A DNA stretch of 64,000 nt. It comes from Burkholderiales bacterium (GTDB lineage: Bacteria; Pseudomonadota; Gammaproteobacteria; Burkholderiales; SHXO01). Position numbers and translations under genes: made by a program. The notes under the pieces are model-generated. The model worked only from the letters and a program-made list of their open reading frames with translations, did not search any database and was not told the DNA's origin. How positions within the stretch are numbered: position 1 is the first letter of the stretch; the number at the start of each line of letters is the position of its first letter. The stretch covers positions 1 to 64,000 of the forward strand of contig JADZGB010000043.1 in assembly GCA_020854105.1 (NCBI GenBank). The letters are read 5' to 3'. Positions 1 to 13,471 of this stretch are shown piece after piece.

Positions 1-943
1 TCAATGCGCCGCCGGCTGCAGTGTTCAGGGACATCGTGCCGCCCAGTTCCTGGCCGCCCGGTCCGTAGAACCTTCCGTTCATCTGTCCGTTCAGACCAAG
101 CGCATTGCTGCTGGCGGCGACGGTTCCCGAGAACGAATTCGTACCCGGGGCGTAGCTGAGGGTGGCCTGTGCGGGATTGAGGATGTCGAAGCGCACATCA
201 CCGAAAGGCGGCGGTGTGTCTCCCTGCCTGAGCAGGGCAGTACCCGATGTCGACAGGCCGATCTGGCGGGTGGCGAAATTGACATCTGCCTGGAGACTCG
301 CCCCCATGCCGAACTGGGTGCCGGCCGGCACACCGATGAAGTCGCCCGCGGCCGCGACGTAACGCCCGACCACCGAGCCGGTATAGGTCGCCGTGCCGGC
401 GACGGGCAGTGCGGCACCGGCAGTCGGTGCGCCGAACGACATGGCACTGATGGCCGAGCCGGCTCCCGAGGGAATGCTCCATGCGCCGAAGCTCTGATAG
501 CTCCATGCATTAGTGGCATGGTACGGATCGGAGATGGCGCCGATGACGGTCTGTCCGGAATTGGCCAGCGCACACAAGCCGCCGGCGCAACTCAGGCTGC
601 TGCCCGACGAGATGGTCCAGGAGGCCGAGGTGGCGGGTGTGGTGAACGTGAATCCGCGCAGGCCGCCGCTGGTGCGCGCGTTGTAGATCACGCCTGCGCG
701 GCTGGCCGCGGTATCGGTCGACACCGCGCCCCCGGAGGTGCGCGTCACTGACATGCCGTTGATGTTCACCGGGGTGCTGGCGGGCAGCGCGCCCCAGGAG
801 GTGAATGTCGTAGGCGTGACGGAGCCTCCGCCGCTGCTCCCTCCACCGCCCCCGCCGCAGGCGGCCAGCGCCAATGCCAGCGAGGCCGCGAGGATCCGGG
901 CCGAGAACATGGAAGTGCGTGAACTGCGCGCGGGATACGACAT
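1..943 (-). CDS. TbpB-like surface lipoprotein, 3' end cut by window edge
   Basis: The reading frame is open from an ATG at 943 to base 2 with no stop, so the C-terminus lies outside the window. The N-terminus is a lipoprotein signal ending LALAAC (Cys about residue 29), followed by a glycine/serine-rich linker. The last visible part, FYGPGGQELGGTMSL, is typical of the beta-barrel end of transferrin-binding-protein-like lipoproteins (the FxGpxAxExgG pattern). Such proteins sit on the outer membrane and may bind a host or metal-carrying partner; the ligand here is unknown. An alternative start is the ATG at 910, which keeps the lipobox. The family call is from motif memory. Confidence 0.7.
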   Translation of the reverse strand, partial: MSYPARSSRTSMFSARILAASLALALAACGGGGGGSSGGGSVTPTTFTSWGALPASTPVNINGMSVTRTSGGAVSTDTAASRAGVIYNARTSGGLRGFTFTTPATSASWTISSGSSLSCAGGLCALANSGQTVIGAISDPYHATNAWSYQSFGAWSIPSGAGSAISAMSFGAPTAGAALPVAGTATYTGSVVGRYVAAAGDFIGVPAGTQFGMGASLQADVNFATRQIGLSTSGTALLRQGDTPPPFGDVRFDILNPAQATLSYAPGTNSFSGTVAASSNALGLNGQMNGRFYGPGGQELGGTMSLNTAAGGAL

Positions 944-1059
944 CGATGCTCCGTCAAATCATTGAAAATGCCCGGCGCGGAGTATGGCGACAAGCTTCCT
1001 GTTGCCGCAAGGAGCACCGGCCGCCGAAGCGGCACAGTGTCGCGTGATAGCATCAGCGC

Positions 1060-1884
1060 GTGAGCCATGCCCCGTGCCTGCCTGCCCTGCACAGCGAACT
1101 CGACGTCCAGCGCTGGGACGGCCGAAACCTGCTCCCTGCCCGGGAAACGGTCATCGAGGAAGTGCCGGTTGCATTCGTCTATAACGGCATGGCGCACGCA
1201 GTCATGATGGCTACGCCATCGGATCTCGAGGATTTCGCGCTCGGCTTCTCGCTGAGCGAGGGCATCGTCGAGGATGCCGCAGAACTGCACGCCGTGGAGG
1301 TGGTGCCGCTGGACGAAGGCGTGCTGCTGCGCCTGGCCGTGGACGCCCGGCGCGCGCAGGCGCTGGAAGCGCGCCGCCGCGGCATTGCCGGCCGCTCCTC
1401 CTGCGGCCTGTGCGGAGTCGAGAACATCGATCAGGTGATGCGGCATCCGCGGCCGGTGGCCGGCACACTGCGCGTGCCGCACGCGCACCTGCAGGCCGCA
1501 TTCGAGGCGCTGAACGGCCTGCAGGTGCTCAATGCCAGGACCGGGGCGGTACACGCCGCGGGATGGACCGATGCGACGGGCACGGTGCGCCTGGTACGCG
1601 AGGACGTGGGACGCCACAACGCCCTCGACAAGCTGGTCGGTGCGATCGTGCGCGCCGGCCTGCAGCCGCAGGCCGGCTTCGCGCTGATCACCAGCCGCGC
1701 CAGCTTCGAGATGGTGCAGAAGGCCGCGACGGTCGGCATTCCCATTCTGGCGGCGATATCGGCGCCCACCGCGCTGGCGGTGCGCGTGGCGCGCGAGAGC
1801 GGCATGACGCTCGCGGGTTTCGCGCGCGATGGCACGCACAACGTCTACACGGGCGCGCAGCGCCTGACCGATCGAACAGGCTGA
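1060..1884 (+). CDS. fdhD: FdhD, formate dehydrogenase sulfurtransferase
   Basis: This 274-residue protein matches FdhD, which carries sulfur from the IscS cysteine desulfurase to the Mo-bisPGD cofactor of formate dehydrogenases in the cytoplasm. The SSCGLCG motif carries the two family cysteines at about residues 115 and 118, and the C-terminal half has the usual REDVGRHNALDK block. The start is GTG at 1060. No formate dehydrogenase structural gene lies in the window, so its partner enzyme must be elsewhere. It runs away from the divergent lipoprotein gene and ends one base before the convergent amidase stop, a very tight convergent junction. Confidence 0.93.
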   Translation: MSHAPCLPALHSELDVQRWDGRNLLPARETVIEEVPVAFVYNGMAHAVMMATPSDLEDFALGFSLSEGIVEDAAELHAVEVVPLDEGVLLRLAVDARRAQALEARRRGIAGRSSCGLCGVENIDQVMRHPRPVAGTLRVPHAHLQAAFEALNGLQVLNARTGAVHAAGWTDATGTVRLVREDVGRHNALDKLVGAIVRAGLQPQAGFALITSRASFEMVQKAATVGIPILAAISAPTALAVRVARESGMTLAGFARDGTHNVYTGAQRLTDRTG

Positions 1885-1885
1885 A

Positions 1886-3298
1886 CTAGTGCGCCGGCAG
1901 GGCCGGACGATGCCCGGCCCACGGCCGCAGCTGTTCGAAGACGCGTGCCGCGCGCAGCACCCGTGCGTCCTGGAAGCGTCCGGCGACGATCTGGATGCCG
2001 GCAGGCAGTCCATCGGCATTGAAGCCGCAGGGGCAGGTGGCCGCCGGCAACCAGGTGAGGTTGAACGGATAGCTGAAACCGGCCCAGCGCAGCCAGTCCC
2101 ATTCGTGCTGCGCCCAGTGCGCCGGAATCAGCCGGTCCGCCGGAAATGCCGCCACCGACAGCGACGGCGTGAGCAGCAGGTCGTAGCGCTGGAAGAACGC
2201 GTGCACGCGCCCGTAGTAGTCCAAGCGCTCTCCCTGCGCGCGGCAATAGTCGGCTGCGCTGTAGCGCATGCCGTGGCGGATGATGGCCACCAGTCCGGGA
2301 TCCATCCTGTCCGCCCAGCGCTCGAGCAGCGGCCCCAGCGTGCCGGCATAGGACGAGGCGAACAGGCAATGTTCCATCTCGATCGGATCGCCCCAGCCGG
2401 GATTGACCTCGTCCACGCGGCAGCCGGCATCCTCGAAGGCCAGCGCCGCGTCGCGCACCAGGGCGGCGATGTCCGGGTCCACCTGCAGGTAGCCGAGATC
2501 CGGGCTGTAGGCGATGCGCAGCCCGTCAATGCCGTGCCCGAGCCGTGCCATGAAGTCCTCGGGCGGAGCCTCCAGGCTGGTCTGGTCGCGATCGTCCGGG
2601 CCCGCCAGGGCCTGCAGCATGAGCGCACTGTCGGCCACGGTGCGCGACAGGGGCCCGACGTGCGAGATGAAGCCGTTGTTTGGCATCGGGTGATAGGGAA
2701 TGCGCCCGAACGAGGGCTTCATGCCGAACACGCCGCAGAAGGCCGCCGGCATGCGCACCGACCCGGCGCCGTCCGAGCCCTGATGAACGGGGCCGAGGCC
2801 GGCGGCGGCACACACCGCGGCGCCCGCGCTCGAGCCGCCGGCATTCATGCCGGGCTTCCAGGGATTGTGTGTGATGCCGGTGAGGGGGCAGTCGCCGTTG
2901 CCCTTCCAGCCGAACTCTGACACCGTGGTCTTGCCGATGGAGATGGCGCCGGCCGCGCGCATGCGCTCGACATGGACGTGATCGAGTTCCGGCACACGCT
3001 CGCGGAACACGTGCGAGCCGCCCATGGTGCGCACGCCGCGGGTGAAGGCCAGATCCTTGACGGTGGTGGGAATGCCGTGCAGCGGACCGAGCGGTGCACC
3101 GCCCATCACCTGCCGCTCGGCCTCGCGCGCCTGGGCCAGTGCGCTGTCGTAGGTCGGCGTGCACAGCGCATTGAGCACGGGATCGAGCGCCTGCGCCCGC
3201 TCGATGACGGCCTGCACCAGTTCCACCGGCGACAGGTCGCGCGTACGGATGGCGTGCGCGAGCGCGCTCGCCGGGGTGAAGCAGAGCTCTTGGTCCAC
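1886..3298 (-). CDS. amidase signature family enzyme
   Basis: A 470-residue amidase signature hydrolase. The catalytic triad can be placed: Lys81 (TTVKDL), cis-Ser about 156 (GGSSAGAA) and nucleophile Ser about 180 (GSDGAGSVRMP). The fold cleaves amides such as aliphatic amides or carbamoyl substrates; the substrate cannot be read from sequence. The frame is open far upstream, but I chose GTG at 3298 because GAGGAG stands eight bases before it and the family N-terminus begins there; the extra 90 upstream codons have no family character. It is divergent from a dicarboxylate/amino-acid symporter across about 80 bp, so the two may share control and handle related compounds. Confidence 0.88.
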   Translation of the reverse strand: MDQELCFTPASALAHAIRTRDLSPVELVQAVIERAQALDPVLNALCTPTYDSALAQAREAERQVMGGAPLGPLHGIPTTVKDLAFTRGVRTMGGSHVFRERVPELDHVHVERMRAAGAISIGKTTVSEFGWKGNGDCPLTGITHNPWKPGMNAGGSSAGAAVCAAAGLGPVHQGSDGAGSVRMPAAFCGVFGMKPSFGRIPYHPMPNNGFISHVGPLSRTVADSALMLQALAGPDDRDQTSLEAPPEDFMARLGHGIDGLRIAYSPDLGYLQVDPDIAALVRDAALAFEDAGCRVDEVNPGWGDPIEMEHCLFASSYAGTLGPLLERWADRMDPGLVAIIRHGMRYSAADYCRAQGERLDYYGRVHAFFQRYDLLLTPSLSVAAFPADRLIPAHWAQHEWDWLRWAGFSYPFNLTWLPAATCPCGFNADGLPAGIQIVAGRFQDARVLRAARVFEQLRPWAGHRPALPAH

Positions 3299-3333
3299 CA
3301 GGAATCTCCTCGTCGCGCACCCGTCCTGCGCAG

Positions 3334-3345
3334 TAGGGTACCCTA
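3334..3345. promoter_or_regulatory. 12-bp perfect palindrome in divergent promoter region
   Basis: TAGGGTACCCTA is a perfect 12-bp inverted repeat in the 80-bp gap between the amidase (minus) and the symporter (plus). Its place suggests an operator for a dimeric regulator serving both genes. No regulator gene is next to it, so this is inference from position and symmetry only. Confidence 0.4.
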
Positions 3346-3378
3346 GCCGCACACGACCGATCGTCCCGTCTTCCCTGC

Positions 3379-4629
3379 ATGCAATTCCCCCCGACCGACG
3401 CTCCGCCCGGACTCTGGGCGCGCTGGCTGGCGACGCCGCTGTACCTTCGCATCCTGGGCGCGCTGGTGCTCGGGCTGCTGACCGGCGTGGTGCTGGGAGA
3501 ACAGGCCGGCGCGCTGGCCATGCCGGCCAAGCTGATGCTGCGCATGCTCTCGGCCCTTGCACCGCCACTCATCCTGTTCGCCATCGTGCGCGCCCTGGTG
3601 ATGGCGGAACTGCCGGCGGGAACCGCGCCGCGCCTGGCGAAGCTGCTGCTGCTCAACACCACGGTGGCGATCGCCATCGGCCTGCTCGTGGCCAATCTGC
3701 TGCAGCCGGGAACGTGGCACGAGGTCGGCCCCACGCCGCCCGCTGCGGTGGCGAGGAACGCTCCCGGCCCGCTCGAGCAGTTCGTGGACAACATCCCGCG
3801 CAGCCTGCTGGGCCCGCTCACCGACAACGGCAGCGTGGTCTCGGTCATCATCCTGGCCATCGCCTTCGGCATCGCGCTGCGTCACCTGCGCGACCGGCCG
3901 CTGCGCACCGTGCGCGACGCGATCGACGTGGGCTTCGACGCGCTGATCGTCATCCTGCGATGGGTGATCGAGATCATTCCGTTCGGCATCTTCGGCATCA
4001 TTGCCAGCATCGTCGGCACCAAGGGTTTTGCCGCCTTCATCCCGCTCGGCGGATTCGTGGTCGCGGTGGTGCTGGCCCTGCTGCTGCAAGCGGGGTGGTA
4101 TCTCGTGCGCATCCGCTTCGGCTCCTGGGTGCGGCCGGGGCAGGTGCTGCGCGGCACGCGCGATGCGCTGGTGATGGCGTTCTCCACCGCCAGTTCCACC
4201 GCCACCATGCCGGTCACCTATGCCTGCCTGCGCGACAAGGTGGGATTGCGCGAGCGCTCAGCCAGCCTGGGCGCACTGGTCGGAGCCAACTTCAACAACG
4301 ACGGCACCGCGCTGTACGAGGCGATGGCCGCGCTGTTCATCGCCCAGGTGCTGGGAATGGAGCTGAGCCTGACCCAGCAGCTGCTGGTGGTGGTGACGAG
4401 CATGGCCGCGTCGGTGGGCGCGGCCGGCATTCCCGAGGCCGGACTGGTGACGATGACCATGGTGTTCATGGCGGTGGGGCTGCCGGTGGAATACATCGCG
4501 GTGCTGTTCTCGGTGGACTGGTTCCTCGACCGCTGTCGTACCACCATCAATGTAATGGGCGACATCAACGTGAGCGCGCTGCTCGACGGCAGGCAGCGCA
4601 GGGACGAACTGCTGGAGAAGGCGGGCTGA
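3379..4629 (+). CDS. dicarboxylate/amino acid:cation symporter (DAACS family)
   Basis: A 416-residue inner-membrane protein with many hydrophobic segments. It contains the serine-rich reentrant loop (STASSTATMPVTY) and the NNDGTALYEA motif of the GltP/DctA/glutamate-transporter family, which couples uptake of dicarboxylates or acidic amino acids to Na+ or H+. The usual NMDGT is NNDGT here. Length is normal for the family. The next gene starts three bases after its stop, so they are probably co-transcribed; the upstream divergent amidase may supply or use the same compounds. Substrate is not resolvable. Confidence 0.9.
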   Translation: MQFPPTDAPPGLWARWLATPLYLRILGALVLGLLTGVVLGEQAGALAMPAKLMLRMLSALAPPLILFAIVRALVMAELPAGTAPRLAKLLLLNTTVAIAIGLLVANLLQPGTWHEVGPTPPAAVARNAPGPLEQFVDNIPRSLLGPLTDNGSVVSVIILAIAFGIALRHLRDRPLRTVRDAIDVGFDALIVILRWVIEIIPFGIFGIIASIVGTKGFAAFIPLGGFVVAVVLALLLQAGWYLVRIRFGSWVRPGQVLRGTRDALVMAFSTASSTATMPVTYACLRDKVGLRERSASLGALVGANFNNDGTALYEAMAALFIAQVLGMELSLTQQLLVVVTSMAASVGAAGIPEAGLVTMTMVFMAVGLPVEYIAVLFSVDWFLDRCRTTINVMGDINVSALLDGRQRRDELLEKAG

Positions 4630-4632
4630 GGG

Positions 4633-6271
4633 ATGCAGACACAGGCAGCCGGTGAAACGCCGTCCGCGGCCACGCGCGTGAGCGTGCGCGAAGCGGTGTT
4701 CGCGCTGCTGCGCGACTTCGACATGACGACGATCTTCGGCAATCCCGGTTCGACGGAGCTGCGTATGTTCCGCGACTGGTATGTTCCGCGACTGGCCGGC
4801 GGACTTCCACTACGCGCCGGGCCTGCAGGAAAGCGTGGTGGTGGCGATGGCCGACGGCTTCGCACAGGCACGGCGCGCACCGGCACTGGTCAATCTGCAC
4901 TCGGCGGGCGGGGTCGGCCATGCGCCGGGCAGCGTGTTCACAGCCTGGCGCAACCAGTCGCCGCTGGTCATCGTCGCCGGTCAGCAGACGCGCGCGATGC
5001 TGCCCACCGACCCCTTCCTGTGCGCGCGCTCGGCCGTGGATTTTCCCGAGCCGTACGTCAAGTGGAGCCACGAGCCGGCACGTGCGCAGGACGTGCCGCT
5101 GGCGCTGTCGCAGGCGATCCACACCGCCCTGCAGAAGCCGTGCGGGCCGGTGTTCCTGTCCGTTCCGGAGGACGACCGGGACGCGCTCACCGAGCCGGTC
5201 GTGCCGCGCACGGTGGCGACCCGCTTCGCACCCGACCCCGTGGCGCTGGAGGCGCTCGCGTGCGCACTGGAGTCGGCACAGCGGCCGGCGCTGGTGGTCG
5301 GCGCGGCGATCGACCAGGATGGAGCGTGGGACGACCTCATCGCGCTCGCCGAGCGGCTAAATGCCGTGGTCTGGCACAGTCCGATGGCCGGACGCCGCGC
5401 GTTTCCGCAGAGCCATCGGCTGTTCGCCGGCTTTCTGCCGCCGCTGCGCCAGCCGCTCGCGCACCGGCTCGCCGGGCACGACGTGGTGCTGGTGATCGGC
5501 GCACCGGTGTTCCTGTACCACGTGCATAGCGAAGGCGAGTATGTCGCCCCGGGCACGCGCCTGTTCCATCTCACCGACGACGCCGAGCAGGCCGCGCGCG
5601 CACCGGTCGGGAGCAGCCTGTTCGCCAGCATCGGCCTGGGCGTGGCGCAGCTGCTCGCGCGCGTGCAGGCCACGCAGCGGCCGGCGCCGCAGATCGCGCC
5701 GCGCCCGGTAGTGCCCACGGGCAAGGATCCCATCAGCGGCGAGTTCGCCATGCACACGCTGCGCGAGACGTTTCCGGCGAACGCGGTGCTGGTGGAGGAA
5801 GCACCCTCGCACCGCAACGCGCTGCACGATCACTTCCGCGTGGATCGCAGCGGCGGCTTCTACGCCTGCGCCAGCGGCGGCCTGGGCTTCGCCCTGCCTG
5901 CCGCGGTGGGGGTGGCGCTGGCGCAGCGCCCGCGCAAGGTGGTGGCAGTGGTCGGGGACGGCTCCAGCCTGTATACCATCCAGGCCCTGTGGACAGCGGC
6001 GCGGCTCGCCCTTCCCATCACCTTCGTCATCCTCGACAACAGCGGCTATGGTGCGGTGAAGGCGCTCGGCGCGCGCATGGGCATCGGGACCATCCCTGGC
6101 TGCGATGTGCAGGGCGTGGATTTCGTTTCCCTCGCACGCGGTTTCGGCTGCCGTGCGTCCTGCGTTCAGCGTGCCGAAGACCTCGCCGGGGCACTGGGCG
6201 AGGCCCATGCGGCCGATGGTCCGTGGCTGGTCGAGGTGCGGATGAATCCGAATGCCGACACGATCTACTGA
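4633..6271 (+). pseudogene. mdlC: benzoylformate decarboxylase-like ThDP enzyme, frameshifted
   Basis: The N-terminal part (from ATG 4633) carries the NPGSTE motif and the rest is in another frame from about 4781, where NLHSAGG and the ThDP site VVGDGSS...LDN are clear. Both halves belong to one thiamine-diphosphate decarboxylase of about 540 residues closest to benzoylformate decarboxylase. The shift is caused by an exact 16-bp tandem duplication at 4764-4795; removing one copy restores ELRMFRDWPADFHYAPGLQE-type family sequence. The second copy supplies an ATG at 4781, so a protein lacking the first about 50 residues, including the catalytic-site NPGS serine, could still be made. Acetolactate-synthase-like or oxalyl-CoA decarboxylase-like activity is less likely. 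Confidence 0.85.
4764..4795. repeat. exact 16-bp tandem duplication inside mdlC-like gene
   Basis: TATGTTCCGCGACTGG occurs twice head to tail (4764-4779 and 4780-4795). The 16-bp gain shifts the frame by one base and splits the gene. Replication slippage is the simple origin, and loss of one copy would exactly restore the gene. Confidence 0.95.
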
Positions 6272-7718
6272 TCCGAAACGCACGCGATCGCCGCGTCTTG
6301 CCTGCGCCTGCCTCGCGCTGACCCTGGCCGCGTGTGCGAACGCGCGGGAATTCGACCTCGTCATCGCCAACGGCCGGGTGATGGACCCGGCCAGCGGACT
6401 GGACGCCGTGCGTCACGTCGGCGTGCGCGGCGGCAGGGTCCAGGCATTGAGCGCGTCGCCGCTCGACGGGCATCGGACCATCGATGCCACCGGGCTGGTG
6501 GTCGCACCCGGTTTCATCAATCTGCACTGGCACGGCACGCAGCCGCGCAGCAACACCTTCGAGGCGATGGACGGGGTGACATCGACCTTCGAACTGGAGA
6601 TCGGCGTCGCCGACGTGGACCGATGGTACGACGAGCGTGCCGGGCGCATGCCGATCAACTACGGCGCCGCGGTCGGGCACGCGCCGGTGCGCATGCGCGT
6701 GATGGACGATCCGGGCGCATTCGTGCCGGCCGGCCCCGCGGCACGCCAGCCGGCGAATGACGCGCAGCGTGGACAGATCCTGGAGGGCATCGAGCGCGGA
6801 CTGCAGCGCGGTGCGGTGGGCGTGGGCTTCGGCCTGGCCTACACACCCGCCGCCTCCCGGCGCGAGATCCTCGACAGCTTCCGTGTGGCCGCACGGTACA
6901 AGGCCGCGGCCTACGTGCATATCCGCGGCGCCTCCAGCGCCGGCAGCGCCGACCGCGAGGAGGGTCTGCTGGAGGTCATCGCACACAGCGCCGTGAGCGG
7001 TGCGCCGGTGCATGTCGCCCACATCAACAGCAGCGCGCAGGAGGCCGTGGACCGGCTGATGGAGGTCATCGCGCAGGCACGCGGGAACGGCGTGGACGTG
7101 TCCACCGAGGCCTATCCCTACACGGCCGGCATGACGCGGATCGAATCCTTCCTGTTCGATACCTGGGGCGACAAGCCCGAATCCGAGTACGCCAAGCTAC
7201 AGTGGGTGGCGACCGGCGAGCGGCTCACGCGCGAGAGCTTCCATCGTTACCGCCGGCAGGGCGGCTTCGTGCTCATCCACGCCAACACCGAGGCGCGCGT
7301 GCGTCAGGCGATCGTGCATCCGCTCAGCATGATCGCGAGCGACGGCTTCGACACCGAACCGCCCAGCCATCCGCGCTCGGCCGGCACCTTCACGCGCACG
7401 CTCGCGCGCTACGTGCGCGAGGAGCAGGTGCTGACACTGATGGAGGCGCTGCGCAAGATGACGATCATGCCGGCGCAACGCCTGGAGACACGCGTGCCGG
7501 ACATGGCGCTGCGCGGCCGGCTGGCCCCCGGCGCGTTCGCCGACATCGTCGTATTCGATCCGGCGACGGTGCACGACACCGCCACCTACGAGCAACCGGC
7601 CCGTTACGCGGTTGGCATGCGTCACGTACTGGTCAACGGCCAGCCGGTGGTCCACGACGGTGCGCCGGTGCCGGATGCGCTGCCCGGGCTGCCGGTGCGC
7701 GCGCCGCTGCACCAGTAG
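6252..7718 (+). CDS. D-aminoacylase-like amidohydrolase, lipoprotein
   Basis: A 488-residue amidohydrolase-superfamily protein. Residues 1-30 form a lipoprotein signal ending LTLAAC. The N-terminal composite domain (DLVIANGRVMDPASG) leads to the metal-site GFINLHWHG, an HxH as in N-acyl-D-amino-acid deacylases, and the C-terminal LAPGAFADIVVFDP closes the beta-sandwich. The predicted role is hydrolysis of N-acylated D-amino acids or related amides at the periplasmic face. ATG 6252 overlaps the preceding decarboxylase by 20 bases, implying one transcription unit with the symporter and decarboxylase. D-aminoacylases are usually cytoplasmic, so the lipobox is noteworthy. Confidence 0.82.
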   Translation: MPTRSTDPKRTRSPRLACACLALTLAACANAREFDLVIANGRVMDPASGLDAVRHVGVRGGRVQALSASPLDGHRTIDATGLVVAPGFINLHWHGTQPRSNTFEAMDGVTSTFELEIGVADVDRWYDERAGRMPINYGAAVGHAPVRMRVMDDPGAFVPAGPAARQPANDAQRGQILEGIERGLQRGAVGVGFGLAYTPAASRREILDSFRVAARYKAAAYVHIRGASSAGSADREEGLLEVIAHSAVSGAPVHVAHINSSAQEAVDRLMEVIAQARGNGVDVSTEAYPYTAGMTRIESFLFDTWGDKPESEYAKLQWVATGERLTRESFHRYRRQGGFVLIHANTEARVRQAIVHPLSMIASDGFDTEPPSHPRSAGTFTRTLARYVREEQVLTLMEALRKMTIMPAQRLETRVPDMALRGRLAPGAFADIVVFDPATVHDTATYEQPARYAVGMRHVLVNGQPVVHDGAPVPDALPGLPVRAPLHQ

Positions 7719-8076
7719 CTGCTGAAGCGAGGCGTCGCGACAGGGCACGGTCCACTGCTGGATCCCGGCCCCGGATCAAAGCATTCCGGGGCAGGCTTTC
7801 ACGCGCCGGGATGACGACACACCCGTCGCCCCGGCGAGATCCCCACACCCGTCGCCCCGGCAACCGCCGGGGTCCAGCATACAACGAAAGGTCAGTTCTA
7901 CTACGTGGATCCCGGCTTTCGCCGGGATGACGATGAGTTTGGGATGACGATGAGTTTGGGATGACGATGAGTTTGGGATGACGATGAGTATGGGATGACG
8001 ATGATGCTGGGATGACGAGGATATCGAGATGATGAAGGTCTGATCCCGGCGTTTGCCGGGCTGGCGACCGTCTTGC
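7719..8076. repeat. gene-free stretch filled with REP-like palindromes
   Basis: These 358 bases between two convergent genes hold no credible gene. They contain several copies of a palindromic element of the form GATCCCGGC-TTTC-GCCGGGATGACG (clear copies near 7909-7933 and 8040-8068, with degenerate copies at 7758-7815 and 7840-7880), plus the minisatellite listed separately. Related elements occur at 47987, 56981 and 61341. Confidence 0.75.
7926..8020. repeat. 17-bp minisatellite, about 5.6 copies
   Basis: GATGACGATGAGTTTGG is repeated head to tail: three exact units (7926-7976), two variant units (7977-8010) and a 10-base partial unit. The unit begins with the GATGACG tail of the adjacent REP-like element, suggesting the array grew from it by slippage. 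Confidence 0.93.
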
Positions 8077-12516
<4,440 letters not shown>

Positions 12517-12707
12517 TGTGCCAGCGCCCAGGCTCGTCCGGTGAGCCAGTCTCCGGGCACGCGGCGTGCGGAGCGCAGCATGCTCCGCAGCCCAGGGCCG
12601 CGATCCGGAGGGAGAGCAGGATGCACCGGCATCCGCGATGATGTAGGCATATCACGGTGGGTAGGCAGCACAACCGATCAAGGCCGGAACACGAGGTCTG
12701 CCGGGGG

Positions 12708-13400
12708 ATGCGGGATCCGGACGAGGCCGAGGCCCTGTTCGAGCTCCTGCGCGAGCAGATGCTGGCGGAGATCGAGTCGCAGGCCGAGTCGCTTTCCGGG
12801 CCGTTGCACGGACGCGTACTCAGCGACCGGGTGATGGCCGCGGTGGCGCGCGTGCCGCGCCACGAGTTCGTCCCGCTCGACGTGCGGCCATTCGCCTATC
12901 TCAACCGCGCGCTGCCGATCGGCTTCGGCAAGACCGTGTCGCAGCCGTTCCTGGCTGCGCTGATGATCGATCTGCTCGAGGTCGATGACTCGCACCGGGT
13001 GCTCGAGATCGGCACCGGCAGCGGCTATCACGCCGCGCTGCTGGCCGAGCTCGGAGCCAGCGTGTACACGGTCGAGCTGATTCCGGAACTGGTGACCCAG
13101 GCCGCCAGCCGCCTCGGCTATCACAACATCGCGGTGCGCATGGGCAACGGGCGCCTGGGCTGGCCCGAGCACGCACCCTACGACCGCATCCTGGTGACCG
13201 CTGCGGCGGAGCTGATCCCGGGAGAGCTGCTGATGCGGCTCACCAGCGGGGGGCGGATCGTGCTTCCGGCCGGAATTCCCGGGCAGCAGCAGCTCCTCAG
13301 CGTGGAGCGCACCCGCGATGGACGATTGCACATGAATGCCGTGCTCGGCGTGCATTTCGCCGCGCTGGACGAGGACGAGAGCCTGCACGGCAGCGGCTGA
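12708..13400 (+). CDS. pcm: protein-L-isoaspartate O-methyltransferase
   Basis: Contains the PIMT motifs FGKTVSQPF, VLEIGTGSGYHAALLA (SAM-binding motif I) and the final RIVLPAG region. The enzyme methylates isoaspartyl residues in aged proteins with SAM in the cytoplasm so they can revert to aspartate. I place the start at ATG 12708 (230 residues, normal size); the frame is open to a GTG at 12657 but the extra 17 residues are not family-like. A GAGG lies about 11 bases upstream. The 190-bp gap to the divergent lhr should hold both promoters; no motif was recognised there. Confidence 0.9.
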   Translation: MRDPDEAEALFELLREQMLAEIESQAESLSGPLHGRVLSDRVMAAVARVPRHEFVPLDVRPFAYLNRALPIGFGKTVSQPFLAALMIDLLEVDDSHRVLEIGTGSGYHAALLAELGASVYTVELIPELVTQAASRLGYHNIAVRMGNGRLGWPEHAPYDRILVTAAAELIPGELLMRLTSGGRIVLPAGIPGQQQLLSVERTRDGRLHMNAVLGVHFAALDEDESLHGSG

Positions 13401-13471
13401 GGGCCGGAGCCGGCGATGGCCGAAGGCGGACCTGCTCTGTTAATGTCCGGTCCAGTCGCTGGGGACAGGGC

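Noticed and set aside
961-975. Identical 15-mer ATTGAAAATGCCCGG here and at 22967
   Set aside because: A single 15-base match between two places is expected by chance in 64 kb.
3299-3568. N-terminal extension of the amidase
   Set aside because: No family similarity, and it crosses the divergent promoter; GTG 3298 has a good RBS.
7926-8020. CRISPR array
   Set aside because: The repeats are contiguous 17-mers without spacers, and no cas genes are near.
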